The notes below the pieces were generated by a model that saw only the letters and a program-made list of their open reading frames with translations, ran no database searches and had not been told where the DNA came from. 64,000 nucleotides of DNA, from the NCBI GenBank assembly GCA_005799475.1, contig SYGQ01000010.1, positions 1 to 64,000 of the forward strand, given 5' to 3'. This DNA is from Planctomycetia bacterium (GTDB taxonomy: Bacteria > Planctomycetota > Phycisphaerae > Phycisphaerales > SM1A02). Numbering within the stretch: position 1 is the stretch's first letter; every line of letters begins with the position of its first letter. The position numbers were made by a program, and so were the translations under genes. Shown here piece after piece: positions 1 through 7,895 of the stretch.

Positions 1-966
1 ACGGCGCTCGCGCTGCGCGCGTCCGGACGACACGCGCGCATCGGCGGCAACTTTGGCGGCTCGCTCCTCGGGGGCGCACGAGCCGGGCCCGACGAATGGA
101 TCGTGCTCGAACTCTCGAGTGCCCAACTCTGGTGGCTCTCGCGTGAGGCCGGCGGTCGAGGGTGGTCGCCGACAATCGGAGTGCTTACGAACATCGCGCC
201 CAATCACTTGGACTGGCATGGATCCCTCACACACTACTCGTGGTCGAAGGGGCAGATCCGTCGCGACCAAGGGCCCACGGGGATCTTCCTTTCGTCGTTC
301 GCTGATGAGCATCCCTCAGGGGCGGCGACGGTCGCTGCCGATGGCCACGGCGATGCGTGGTGGGCACGACCATCGACGCTTTCCGAGGCAACACCTGAAC
401 CCCCGCCTCTTTCGGTGCCCGGGGAGCACCAGCGACGCAACGCTCGCCTTGCACTAGCGATCCTGGGCGGGTGTGCGCAACTCGACGGTGCCCCGACCGA
501 CACTGAGGCGGCATGCGCCGCTCTCGCGGCGTTCGGAGGGCTCGACCATCGACTTCAGTTCGTCGGCGAGTTTCAGGGAGTGCGCTGTTACAACGACTCC
601 AAGGCAACCACGCCCGAGGCCACGCTCTTGGCCATTTCGTCGCTTGCCGATGTTCACCGCATCCACCTCATCGCAGGTGGCTACGACAAGAAGATCGACC
701 TCTCACCCATCAGTGCGCTCGCACCGCGGCTTGCCGGACTCTATGGCATCGGTGCCACCCAAGCGGAAGTCGCACGACACCCGAGCGCGCGCAGATGCAC
801 GACACTCGAGTGCGCGGTCGAAACCGCCATGTCTCTCGCGAAGTCGGGCGACATATTGCTCCTCTCGCCCGGCTGCGCCAGCTGGGATCAGTTCACGAAC
901 TTCGAGGCGCGTGGCAAACGCTTCGTGGAACTCCTCCGCAGCCGCGCTGCGTCGGACCACTGCTAG
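1..966 (+). CDS. murD: UDP-N-acetylmuramoylalanine--D-glutamate ligase, 3' part
   Basis: Mur ligase that adds D-glutamate to UDP-MurNAc-L-Ala in the cytoplasm during peptidoglycan synthesis. The reading frame is open from base 1, so the N-terminal part, including most of the ATP-binding region, lies outside the window. Visible family marks are GGNFGGSLL and VLELSSAQL near the visible start, TNIAPNHLDWHG in the central domain, CYNDSKATTPEAT (MurD-type NDSKATN region), LIAGGYDKKIDLSPI and LLSPGCASWDQFTNFEARG at the C-terminus. The last two are characteristic of MurD rather than MurC/E/F. The stop TAG at 964-966 also forms the first half of a TAGACT hexamer in front of the next gene. Confidence 0.93.
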   Translation, partial: TALALRASGRHARIGGNFGGSLLGGARAGPDEWIVLELSSAQLWWLSREAGGRGWSPTIGVLTNIAPNHLDWHGSLTHYSWSKGQIRRDQGPTGIFLSSFADEHPSGAATVAADGHGDAWWARPSTLSEATPEPPPLSVPGEHQRRNARLALAILGGCAQLDGAPTDTEAACAALAAFGGLDHRLQFVGEFQGVRCYNDSKATTPEATLLAISSLADVHRIHLIAGGYDKKIDLSPISALAPRLAGLYGIGATQAEVARHPSARRCTTLECAVETAMSLAKSGDILLLSPGCASWDQFTNFEARGKRFVELLRSRAASDHC

Positions 967-969
967 ACT
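964..969 (+). promoter_or_regulatory. -10-like hexamer TAGACT overlapping the murD stop codon
   Basis: TAGACT ends 12 bases before the ATG at 982; its TAG is the murD stop codon. It belongs to the recurrent TANNNT pattern of this window. I see no convincing -35. Confidence 0.4.
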
Positions 970-981
970 CGCCCGCGCACG

Positions 982-1506
982 ATGAAGAGCACTCTCCAAG
1001 GCACCTCAGCCCGCCAGGGCTTTCGGATCGCCGGCACGGCGCTTCTCGCATTCACGATTGCCGCCTCCATCCCGGGCTGCTACCAGCCCGGCGGTGGCTG
1101 GTTCTCGACGACAGACCGCGGCTTCGTCTACATCTCGACACCGACTCGGCCGGTGAGCATCACCCTTGTCGACACGCGAAATGGCGAACCGTTCTTCCAT
1201 ATGGATATCCCCGCCGGAAAGCAGTTGACTTTCAAGTTTGTTGAAGGCGAGGGCAGCGGACCGCGCGCCGAACCCACCAAGATGCTCTGGGAGGTGTGGG
1301 ACGCCCACACCGAATTCGGGTCGCTCCACAATCAGATGGTTTGCCCGCCCCGCGCGTGTCGACGAATCGATGTCACCTTCCGGCCTTCCCCCGAGGATCC
1401 GCCACCGGATCCGACGCTGATCGTGCCGCCCGCATCTGTTCCGCCGTCGCCGGGGTCAGACGCGCCCGAGGGCGGTACGCCCACTCCCGATCGTCCGAAG
1501 GACTGA
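982..1506 (+). CDS. Small proline-rich lipoprotein of unknown function
   Basis: Encodes 174 residues that I do not recognise. The N-terminus is a basic, then hydrophobic segment ending SIPGC, a plausible lipobox with Cys at about residue 33, so the protein is probably lipid-anchored after export. The middle part (about 45-130) is a compact domain with two cysteines near its end (CPPRAC). The last 45 residues are a proline/aspartate-rich disordered tail. It sits 15 bases after murD and 6 bases before ispF, so it may be co-transcribed with both. Membrane export is inferred from the signal; the function is unknown. Confidence 0.75.
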   Translation: MKSTLQGTSARQGFRIAGTALLAFTIAASIPGCYQPGGGWFSTTDRGFVYISTPTRPVSITLVDTRNGEPFFHMDIPAGKQLTFKFVEGEGSGPRAEPTKMLWEVWDAHTEFGSLHNQMVCPPRACRRIDVTFRPSPEDPPPDPTLIVPPASVPPSPGSDAPEGGTPTPDRPKD

Positions 1507-1512
1507 CTCCGC

Positions 1513-2007
1513 ATGCGGATTGGGCACGGGTACGACCTTCATCGGCTCGAGCCCGTGGCGCCGCACGGGACGGGACGCCCGTTCGTTCTCGGCGGGATCA
1601 AGTTCGATCATGGGGCGGGTCCGGTGGCGCACTCCGACGGCGACGCGCTCCTGCACGCGGTGACCGATGCCATCCTTGGGGCGCTCGGCGAGCCCGACAT
1701 CGGGCAACTCTTCCCCGACAGCGATCAAGCGAACGAGGGCAGCGACTCCGCGCGGTTCCTCGTGGAGGCGGTGGCACGGATGCGCCGCGCGAGATTTGAG
1801 ATCGGCAACATCGACTGCACGGTCATTTGTGAACAACCCAAGATCGGACCGCGCCGTGCCGAGATTGTGCATCGACTCGGATCGCTCTTGGGTTGTCCGA
1901 CCGAGTTGGTGAATGTCAAGGGAAAGACGCACGAGCGCGTTGATGCGGTGGGCGAGGGCCGTGCGATCGAAGTGCATGTCAGTGTGCTCTTGCGGCCCAT
2001 GACCTAG
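1513..2007 (+). CDS. ispF: 2-C-methyl-D-erythritol 2,4-cyclodiphosphate synthase
   Basis: Fifth step of the MEP isoprenoid pathway: converts CDP-ME 2-phosphate to ME-cyclodiphosphate with release of CMP; trimeric cytosolic zinc enzyme. At 164 residues it has the usual size. The zinc/catalytic motifs are GHGYDLH at the start (D8, H10), HSDGDALLHAVTDA (H40, D42, H48) and DIGQLFPDSD. The C-terminal part has NVKGKTHERVDAVGEGRAIE, matching the IspF NVKATTTE..GRGEG region. A short insertion precedes the HSDGD motif compared with E. coli. It starts at ATG 1513, six bases after the lipoprotein gene. No ispD is adjacent. Confidence 0.97.
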   Translation: MRIGHGYDLHRLEPVAPHGTGRPFVLGGIKFDHGAGPVAHSDGDALLHAVTDAILGALGEPDIGQLFPDSDQANEGSDSARFLVEAVARMRRARFEIGNIDCTVICEQPKIGPRRAEIVHRLGSLLGCPTELVNVKGKTHERVDAVGEGRAIEVHVSVLLRPMT

Positions 2008-2038
2008 AGCGCGCTCCCGGAGCCGCGCGCGCGATCCG

Positions 2039-2044
2039 TATACT
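2039..2044 (+). promoter_or_regulatory. -10-like hexamer TATACT
   Basis: A good -10 (TATACT) ends 7 bases before the ATG at 2052. Transcription would start at or within one base of the start codon. No Shine-Dalgarno sequence precedes the ATG. Confidence 0.55.
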
Positions 2045-2051
2045 CGGATTC

Positions 2052-3185
2052 ATGCGCGCCGTGATCACAGGCCAGATCGGGGTGGACAAGAAGCCCTACC
2101 TTCGCGAGGTCGTCAACTCCGGCAACGATCGTGGGGAGCGCATTGAGCTCTTCAACATCGGCGACCTCATGTACGCGGAGGCCTCGGACATTACGCCGGG
2201 ACGGATCCTCGATCTTCCAATCTCGCGGCTGGCCAGCCTTCGCCGGGCGGCGTTCAAGGACATCATCGCGTCCACCCACCCCCGCGCCGACCATCCCAAT
2301 GTCATCGTCAACACGCACGCAACATTCCGCTGGCGGCATGGACTCTTCAGTGCGTTCGACTTCGACCAACTCCAGAAACTGGAACCGAACTGTTTCATCT
2401 GCCTCGTGGACAATGTCGAAACCGTCCACCATCGGCTCCACAAAGATCACATCATTGACGCCACGCTCAAGGACTGCATGGTCTGGCGCGAGGAAGAAAT
2501 CCTCGCCACCGAACTGATGGCCCAGGCGATGGGTTGCGCCAACAACTTCTACATCCTGAGCCGCGGGCGTCAGCGCGACACGGTTGAGACCTGCCTGCGA
2601 CTGGTCACGCGGCCGGACATGCGGAAGGTCTACCCCTCCTTTCCCATGAGCCATGTCGTCGACATGCCCGATGTCCTCGAGGAGGTCGCTCAGTTCCGCG
2701 CCGAGCTCGCCAAGCACTTCATCACCTTCGACCCCGCCGATGTGGACGAGAAGCTCCTCCTTGATCGCGCGCTTGAGGCGGCGCGCAAGGGTGAAGACTT
2801 CGTGGAACTTGCCGCGCATGCATTCGGTGGACGGCACGGAGGTCCGCCGATGCGCCTGCCTGTGCGGGAAGTGCTCGACATCGCCGGGGACATCGACGGA
2901 CAGATCTACATGCGCGACTTCAAGCTCATCGACCAGAGCGACATGATCGTCTCGTTGGTCCCCGAGCTTCCCGGCGGTGTCCCCGCGCTCTCAAGCGGAG
3001 TCGAGCGCGAACTCCACCATGCCTTCGAGCACACGAAGGAGGTGTATGTCGTATGGAAGCCGCGGAAAAACCCAAGTCCGTTCATTAGTGAGACGGCCAC
3101 GCGAGTCTTCCGGAGCGTGACCGAGGCCATGTCCTACTTCGACGCGAAGGGCATGCTCGCCCCCGCCTCGCTGTTCGGCCAGTAG
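2052..3185 (+). CDS. Adenylate-kinase-like P-loop protein fused to a nucleoside deoxyribosyltransferase-like domain
   Basis: Encodes 377 residues. The N-terminus reads VITGQIGVDKK, which has the spacing of a Walker A loop (GxxGxGKS/T) but Asp at the last Gly and Lys at the Ser/Thr position. The following ~200 residues have the layout of an archaeal-type adenylate kinase or AAA_33 NTPase (IVNTHATFRWRHG, CLVDNVETVHHRL). The C-terminal ~80 residues (DQSDMIVSLVPELPGGVP, then SSGVERELHHAF and VYVVWKP) resemble the nucleotide-binding end of nucleoside 2-deoxyribosyltransferases. A role in nucleotide salvage or sensing is an inference. The start at 2052 is supported by the TATACT seven bases upstream. 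Confidence 0.7.
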   Translation: MRAVITGQIGVDKKPYLREVVNSGNDRGERIELFNIGDLMYAEASDITPGRILDLPISRLASLRRAAFKDIIASTHPRADHPNVIVNTHATFRWRHGLFSAFDFDQLQKLEPNCFICLVDNVETVHHRLHKDHIIDATLKDCMVWREEEILATELMAQAMGCANNFYILSRGRQRDTVETCLRLVTRPDMRKVYPSFPMSHVVDMPDVLEEVAQFRAELAKHFITFDPADVDEKLLLDRALEAARKGEDFVELAAHAFGGRHGGPPMRLPVREVLDIAGDIDGQIYMRDFKLIDQSDMIVSLVPELPGGVPALSSGVERELHHAFEHTKEVYVVWKPRKNPSPFISETATRVFRSVTEAMSYFDAKGMLAPASLFGQ

Positions 3186-3204
3186 TCGACGGGCGCGAGT
3201 CCCC

Positions 3205-4029
3205 GTGCCAAGATTCTGCCTGCTGATCGCCTACGACGGCACCGACTTCCACGGTTGGCAGCGGCAGGAACCGCCTGGACTTCCGCCGCTTCGCACGGCG
3301 CAGGGCGTCATCACGGATGCCGTGCGCGATCTCTTTGGCGAGCGCATTGCCGTGGATGGCGCGAGCCGGACGGATGCGGGCGTGCATGCACGAGCGCAAG
3401 TCGCGGCGTTTTCGCCGGCACAGTCGAGGATCCCCGTCGACCGCCTCGCCCTTGCCCTCAACACACGACTTCCGCACGACATCGAGATTCGCCAGGCGTC
3501 GCTGACGAACGACTCGTTCGACCCCGTTCGCGACTGCGTGAGCAAGTCATACTCGTATCGACTGCGGCATGGAGATCGTGTTCGGGATGCCTCGATCGTG
3601 GCCCCAGCGAGCGTGTTCGAGCGACGGACGACCGCGCACATCCGGCACGCGCTCAACATCGACGCCATGGTCGCCGCGGCCCCTCGATTGCTCGGGACGA
3701 GGGACTTCCGGGCCTTTGCGCACAATCCCGATGCACGGGAAACTACGACCCGCACCATCCACGGCGTCACGGTGACGGTGGTCGAGGACGGCGTCGTCCG
3801 CTTCGATGTCGCCGGCAGCGGATTCCTCCACCACATGGTTCGCATCATCGTGGGGACGCTCGTGGAAGTGGGGCGCGGGCGATTCGCACCGGCGTTCGTC
3901 GATGAGATCATCGCCGGCCGGGATCGAACGAAGGCCGGACGGACGATGCCACCAGAGGGACTGTGCCTCGAATGGATTCACTACGGGGGGCGCAACGAGA
4001 TCGCGACGCCGGAGGCGTCATCCGCGTGA
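3205..4029 (+). CDS. truA: tRNA pseudouridine(38-40) synthase
   Basis: Isomerises uridines 38-40 in the anticodon arm of tRNAs. It has 274 residues, the usual TruA length. Visible marks: LLIAYDGTDFHGWQRQ at the start, the catalytic loop GASRTDAGVHA with Asp57 as nucleophile, LNTRLPHDI, SKSYSYRL, and at the C-terminus FLHHMVRIIVGTL, typical of TruA. The start is GTG at 3205 because the family N-terminus aligns there directly. The 3' end overlaps the following glycosyltransferase gene by GTGA, so the two are probably translationally coupled. Confidence 0.96.
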   Translation: MPRFCLLIAYDGTDFHGWQRQEPPGLPPLRTAQGVITDAVRDLFGERIAVDGASRTDAGVHARAQVAAFSPAQSRIPVDRLALALNTRLPHDIEIRQASLTNDSFDPVRDCVSKSYSYRLRHGDRVRDASIVAPASVFERRTTAHIRHALNIDAMVAAAPRLLGTRDFRAFAHNPDARETTTRTIHGVTVTVVEDGVVRFDVAGSGFLHHMVRIIVGTLVEVGRGRFAPAFVDEIIAGRDRTKAGRTMPPEGLCLEWIHYGGRNEIATPEASSA

Positions 4030-5207
4030 GGATCTTGCACCTCTCGACGCGCCTGATCGTGGGCGGATCGCAAGAGAACACGCTTCTGTCCTGCCGAGGC
4101 GCAGCGGATGCGGGCCATCAGGTCGGACTCGCATTCGGACCGATCTACGGCCCCGAGGGGTCGCTCCTCAACGAGGCGCGCTCAGACGCGCGCGTCGAGT
4201 GCATCGAGATTGACGCACTCACGCGTGAAGTGTCGCCGCTGGCCGACCTGCGCGGCCACCGCCAAGTGCGGAGGCTCATCCGCTCGTGGAAGCCCGATGT
4301 CGTCCATACGCATTCATCGAAAGCCGGCATCCTCGGCCGCGCGGCGGCATGGCACGAGGGCGTAGCGTGCATTGTCCACACGATCCACGGACTCGCGTTC
4401 CATCCGCGCGAGTCGAGTTGGCGCAACTGGATCTACGCCCGAGCCGAGCGCTGGGCAGCGCGCCGCTGTCATGCGATCGTGAGCGTGGCTGACGCCATGA
4501 CCGTTCAGGCGCTCGCTGCACGCATCGGCGAGCCATCGCAGTACACGACGATTCGCTCCGGCATCGATGTTGATGCGCTCCTCGCCGAGGGCACAACGCG
4601 CGCGCGGATCCGGGCCGAACTTGGGATCGACGAGGGCGACATCGTTTTCGGAACATTTGCGCGGCTCGCCGAGCACAAGGGACACGACGACCTCATCGAT
4701 GCACTGACTCCCCTGCTCGCGTCGCGCGATGGGCCGCCGATGCGACTCTTGTGGGTCGGCGATGGGTGGTGGAGGGCTCGCCTCGGGGAGCGCCTGCGCG
4801 GCTCGAGCATCGCCAACCGGGTCATCCTCACGGGTCTCGTCGAGCCGTCGCGCATTGGCACCCTGCTCGCCGCGACGGATGTCGTCATTCATCCCTCCTA
4901 CCGCGAAGGGCTGCCTCGCGCGGTCGTGCAAGGACTGCTTGCGGGAAAGCCTGCCATCGCTTACGACATCGACGGCGCACGAGAAGTGTGCGTCCCCGGC
5001 GAGACAGGAATCCTCGTGAATCCCGGCGATCTCGATGGCCTGCGCCGTGGAGCAAAGTGGATGATCGCCCATCCGCACGAACGCCGCGCGATGGGCGCGC
5101 GCGGCAATGAGCGGTTCCGCACCGAGTTCGACTGGCGCGTGATGTCGCAGCGCCTCCTCGCGCTGTACTCGCGGATCCTTGCCTCAAGCGGTCGCGCAGT
5201 AGAGTGA
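4026..5207 (+). CDS. GT4-family glycosyltransferase
   Basis: Transfers a sugar from a nucleotide-activated donor in a retaining GT-B fold; the acceptor cannot be read from sequence. From GTG 4026 the protein has 393 residues. It starts ILHLSTRLIVGGSQENTLL, the glycine-rich acceptor-side loop; VVHTHSSKAGILGR follows at about 100. The donor-binding half has GTFARLAEHKGHDDLI and HPSYREGLPRAVVQGLLAGKPAI, the E-x7-E region of GT4 enzymes. An in-frame ATG at 3963 exists but adds 21 residues with no family match, and GTG 4026 overlaps the truA stop. The next gene is a BshB1-type deacetylase, but this enzyme lacks the N-terminus of BshA, so I do not call it BshA. Confidence 0.88.
   Translation: MRILHLSTRLIVGGSQENTLLSCRGAADAGHQVGLAFGPIYGPEGSLLNEARSDARVECIEIDALTREVSPLADLRGHRQVRRLIRSWKPDVVHTHSSKAGILGRAAAWHEGVACIVHTIHGLAFHPRESSWRNWIYARAERWAARRCHAIVSVADAMTVQALAARIGEPSQYTTIRSGIDVDALLAEGTTRARIRAELGIDEGDIVFGTFARLAEHKGHDDLIDALTPLLASRDGPPMRLLWVGDGWWRARLGERLRGSSIANRVILTGLVEPSRIGTLLAATDVVIHPSYREGLPRAVVQGLLAGKPAIAYDIDGAREVCVPGETGILVNPGDLDGLRRGAKWMIAHPHERRAMGARGNERFRTEFDWRVMSQRLLALYSRILASSGRAVE
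5200..5205 (+). promoter_or_regulatory. -10-like hexamer TAGAGT
   Basis: TAGAGT ends 6 bases before the ATG at 5212, the spacing expected if the transcript begins on the start codon. It overlaps the end of the glycosyltransferase gene. Confidence 0.45.
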
Positions 5208-5211
5208 CCCG

Positions 5212-5907
5212 ATGCGTGTTGCGGTCATCGGTGCACACCCGGACGATCAAGAACTTGGGATGGGCGGCACCATCTCACGCCTCGCGCGCTTGGGCCACGC
5301 GGTCACGCTTGTTGACCTGTCCGATGGCGAGCCCACACCCAAGGGGTCGGCCAGACGGCGCGCCGCCGAGTCGGCGAACGCAGCGCGCATTCTGCGCGTC
5401 ACGCGCCAGCAAGCCGGCCTCCGCAACCGTGAGATCATGGATGACCTCCCCTCGCGCGCCGCACTCGCGGGCATCCTGCGCGCACTCCGACCCGATGTGA
5501 TCTTCACCCACCACTCAGAAGACGCGCATCCGGACCATGTGGCGGCGAGCCGTCTCACGACGGCCGCGCGATTCGCCGCCAAGTTGGTCAAGTGCGATCT
5601 TCCCGGATCGCCGTGGTTTGCTCCGAGGCTCTTCCAGTACTACTCCGTCCATTTGAAGTCGATCCCGAGCCCGTCATTCGTCGTCGACACAACTGGACAC
5701 TCGGCGCGGAAACTCAAGGCGATCCTCGCGTATCGGAGCCAGTTCGTGCAGCACCCACCCAACCGCGGGATTCCTCAGTGGATCCGCGCACAGGACGAGT
5801 ACTTCGGCAGCCGGATTGCCGTCGCGACGGCGGAGCCGTTCTTCAGTCCTGAGGCGCTTGCACTCGACCCCGCCGCGCTCGTGCCGCGGCCGTCACGCGC
5901 CCGTTGA
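5212..5907 (+). CDS. bshB1: PIG-L/LmbE deacetylase, probably the BshB1 type
   Basis: Zinc-dependent N-deacetylase. In bacillithiol synthesis BshB1 removes acetate from GlcNAc-malate. The 231-residue protein has the zinc motif GAHPDDQELG (H, D, D) near the N-terminus and HHSEDAHPDH in the middle. The segments PRLFQYYSVH, FVVDTTGHSARKLKAI and YRSQF, and the ending AEPFF are closer to BshB1 than to MshB or chitooligosaccharide deacetylases. BshA and BshC homologues are not in the window, so the substrate remains inferred. The 3' end converges with dut and overlaps it by 15 bases. Confidence 0.82.
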   Translation: MRVAVIGAHPDDQELGMGGTISRLARLGHAVTLVDLSDGEPTPKGSARRRAAESANAARILRVTRQQAGLRNREIMDDLPSRAALAGILRALRPDVIFTHHSEDAHPDHVAASRLTTAARFAAKLVKCDLPGSPWFAPRLFQYYSVHLKSIPSPSFVVDTTGHSARKLKAILAYRSQFVQHPPNRGIPQWIRAQDEYFGSRIAVATAEPFFSPEALALDPAALVPRPSRAR

Positions 5908-6336
5908 ACCAAACCCGCCAGCACCGCGCCCCGTCGCAGAGAGTTCTTCAACGACGCACATCCGCGCATGCGCCACCGGCGCGATCACAAGTTGCGCCAC
6001 ACGCATGGACGGCTCGATGCGGAACACCGCCGCACCAAGATTGATGAGCGCCACCTTCATCTCACCTCGGTAGTCCGCATCGACTGTGCCGGGCGCATTG
6101 GGAACCGTGACGCCGTGCTTGGTCGCCAAACCGCTGCGTGGACGAACTTGCCCCTCGTAGCCGATGGGAATCGCCACCGAGAAACCGAGTGGGATCAACG
6201 CGATGGCCCCAGGGGCAAGGTCCATCGGCGCGTCGATCGCGGCGTGCAAGTCCATGCCCGAGGCGTTCGCCGATTGGTAAGTGGGCACGACCGCGAGTTC
6301 AGAGAGTCGACGGAAACCGACATCAACGCTTGCCAT
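5893..6336 (-). CDS. dut: Deoxyuridine 5'-triphosphate nucleotidohydrolase
   Basis: Hydrolyses dUTP to dUMP and pyrophosphate, keeping uracil out of DNA and feeding dTMP synthesis; homotrimer. From ATG 6336 the protein has 147 residues, the usual length. The dUTPase motifs appear in order: SANASGMDLHA (motif 1), RPRSGLATKHGV (motif 2), GTVDADYRGEMKVALINLG (motif 3, catalytic Asp), RVAQLVIAPV (motif 4) and RGAGGFGSTGA (motif 5, the P-loop-like tail). A longer frame exists upstream to 6564 but has no family match and would lie across the gene on the other strand. A TACACT hexamer lies exactly six bases upstream of the chosen start. Confidence 0.96.
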   Translation of the reverse strand: MASVDVGFRRLSELAVVPTYQSANASGMDLHAAIDAPMDLAPGAIALIPLGFSVAIPIGYEGQVRPRSGLATKHGVTVPNAPGTVDADYRGEMKVALINLGAAVFRIEPSMRVAQLVIAPVAHARMCVVEELSATGRGAGGFGSTGA

Positions 6337-6342
6337 GAACCG

Positions 6343-6348
6343 AGTGTA
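6343..6348 (-). promoter_or_regulatory. -10-like hexamer TACACT for dut
   Basis: On the minus strand TACACT ends 6 bases before the dut ATG, so the transcript would be leaderless. It shares a 34-base divergent region with a second -10 for the gene at 6371. Confidence 0.5.
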
Positions 6349-6356
6349 GGGAACGG

Positions 6357-6362
6357 TAGCCT
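6357..6362 (+). promoter_or_regulatory. -10-like hexamer TAGCCT for the zinc-ribbon gene
   Basis: TAGCCT ends 8 bases before the GTG at 6371. Its presence helps choose GTG 6371 as start. Confidence 0.4.
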
Positions 6363-6370
6363 TCGCCCGC

Positions 6371-6730
6371 GTGGGATTCAGTTTGATCTGCCCGGTTGTG
6401 TTCTTCATCATCACCGCAGGGATGCTCTGGCTGTTGACCTCCGGCTGGAAACTCCGCGAACTCGCGCGCGACCCATGGGTTCGTTGCGGCGTCTGCGGCC
6501 ACCAACTCTTCAAGGGCCAAGCCGCGTGCCCTGAGTGCGGCGCGGCATGGACCGGACCGCACATCGCGCACCTTCAGTCGACGCGTCGGCGATCCGGAAC
6601 CGTTCGACTCTTGATCGGGATCGCGCTGGCGATCCTGTTGCTTCTCGGCCTTGCTCTGGCCATTGTCCCCGTGCTCAACTACGGTCGGACGGCGCCGCCT
6701 GCACCGACGAACGCGATCGGCGGTAGGTGA
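6371..6730 (+). CDS. Small membrane protein with a zinc ribbon
   Basis: Encodes 119 residues of unknown function. An N-terminal transmembrane helix (about 4-24) is followed by CGVCGHQLFKGQAACPECG, a four-cysteine zinc ribbon (CxxC-x10-CxxC) at about 39-55, then a second strong transmembrane helix (about 78-98). Such ribbons between two helices occur in many uncharacterised planctomycete membrane proteins. The ribbon would lie on one side of the membrane as a ~50-residue loop. The 3' end overlaps the end of oppD on the opposite strand by 56 bases. The start is GTG. Confidence 0.65.
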   Translation: MGFSLICPVVFFIITAGMLWLLTSGWKLRELARDPWVRCGVCGHQLFKGQAACPECGAAWTGPHIAHLQSTRRRSGTVRLLIGIALAILLLLGLALAIVPVLNYGRTAPPAPTNAIGGR

Positions 6731-7895
6731 GATCGGCACGGCGGGTCGGGTGCGCCTCAACATGCGGGGTGCGCCAGCAACCGACCCAGCGGTCTGGTTC
6801 AATCTCATGGAGCGCGTAGGGATCGCGAGAGGGAGCGAGTGCGGGACGGTGTGCTTCGGGAAGGAACGGCCACCACGGAACGACGCCCTTCTCGTAGCCC
6901 TCCAGCTTGCGGAACTCCGCAGGATCGTCCACGATGTCCTCGACAGTCGTCAGTCGTGCGCGGTGATCGCGCAGCCCCGGGATCGAGCGGAAGAGCCCGC
7001 GCGTGTACGGGTGAAGCGGCCGCGCAAACAGTTCCTCAACCCGTGCGTACTCGACCACCCGTCCGGCGTACATGACGCACACGACATCGGCGTTCTCCGC
7101 CACGACGCCAAGGTTGTGTGTGATGAGCATCATGCCCATCCCGCGCGTGGCCTGGATCTCGTCGAGGAGCTCGAGGATCTGCGCTTGAATCGTGACCTCG
7201 AGCGCCGTCGTGGGCTCGTCGGCAAGGAGCACCTTTGGCTTGCACGCGAGCGCCATCGCGATCATCACCCGCTGCCGCATGCCACCCGAGTACCGATGCG
7301 GGTAGTCGCGCAAGAGCTGCAGGCGCGTGGCGCGCATGCGTGTGCCGAGCGAACTCTCGGCCTGCAGCAGTTCGGCGGGCGCGCGTCGCTGCGCATCGAC
7401 TTCGACCTTGAGCGCGGCGAGTTCGCGCCGCATCCGAGACTCGATGGGCGAGTACATCCCGACTTCTTCGAGTGCGCGAATCGCAATCTCGACCGCCTCA
7501 TCAGCGGTGACTCGCTGGTGGAGCAGGATCGCCTCGAGGATCTGATCCCCGATGGTGTAGACCGGATTGAGGCTCGTCATCTGCTCCTGGAAAATCATGG
7601 CGATCTCGCTGCCTCGTACCTTCCGCATCTCGCGCTCTGAGAGCGTCAGGAGATCGCGACCGCCAAACAGAATGGTGCCCCCATCCACGCGACCCGGAGG
7701 GCACGGAATGAGCTGCATCGTCGTCATCGCAGTGACGCTCTTCCCGCATCCGGATTCACCGACAACGGCAAGCGTCTGCCGTGGGTGGATCGTCAGGCTG
7801 AGCCCCGCGACGGCCTGGATGCGCGGACCGCCCCCCGAATTGTCGAAGGACACCGCGAGATCGGCAACTTCCAAGAGCGGTCCGTTCCCGTCCAT
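6675..7895 (-). CDS. oppD: Oligopeptide/dipeptide ABC transporter ATP-binding protein (OppD/DppD type)
   Basis: ATPase that powers uptake of peptides or related solutes through the permeases encoded just upstream. The 406-residue protein has Walker A GESGCGKS (46-53), Q-loop [11 protein letters not shown] (101-111), signature YSGGMRQRV (202-210), Walker B LLADEP and the switch His in ITHNLG (H260). The GCW near the C-terminus is typical of the OppD/DppD tail. Oddities: about 40 extra, charged, probably helical residues (152-192) lie between the Q-loop domain and the signature, and the D-loop reads ALE instead of ALD. The ATG overlaps the oppC stop (TGATG). No second ATPase (OppF) follows. Confidence 0.92.
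   Translation of the reverse strand: MDGNGPLLEVADLAVSFDNSGGGPRIQAVAGLSLTIHPRQTLAVVGESGCGKSVTAMTTMQLIPCPPGRVDGGTILFGGRDLLTLSEREMRKVRGSEIAMIFQEQMTSLNPVYTIGDQILEAILLHQRVTADEAVEIAIRALEEVGMYSPIESRMRRELAALKVEVDAQRRAPAELLQAESSLGTRMRATRLQLLRDYPHRYSGGMRQRVMIAMALACKPKVLLADEPTTALEVTIQAQILELLDEIQATRGMGMMLITHNLGVVAENADVVCVMYAGRVVEYARVEELFARPLHPYTRGLFRSIPGLRDHRARLTTVEDIVDDPAEFRKLEGYEKGVVPWWPFLPEAHRPALAPSRDPYALHEIEPDRWVGCWRTPHVEAHPTRRADLTYRRSRSSVQAAPSDRS

Noticed and set aside
3963..4025. Upstream ATG start for the GT4 glycosyltransferase
   Set aside because: The added 21 residues lie inside truA and do not match the family; GTG 4026 gives the normal start and a GTGA overlap.
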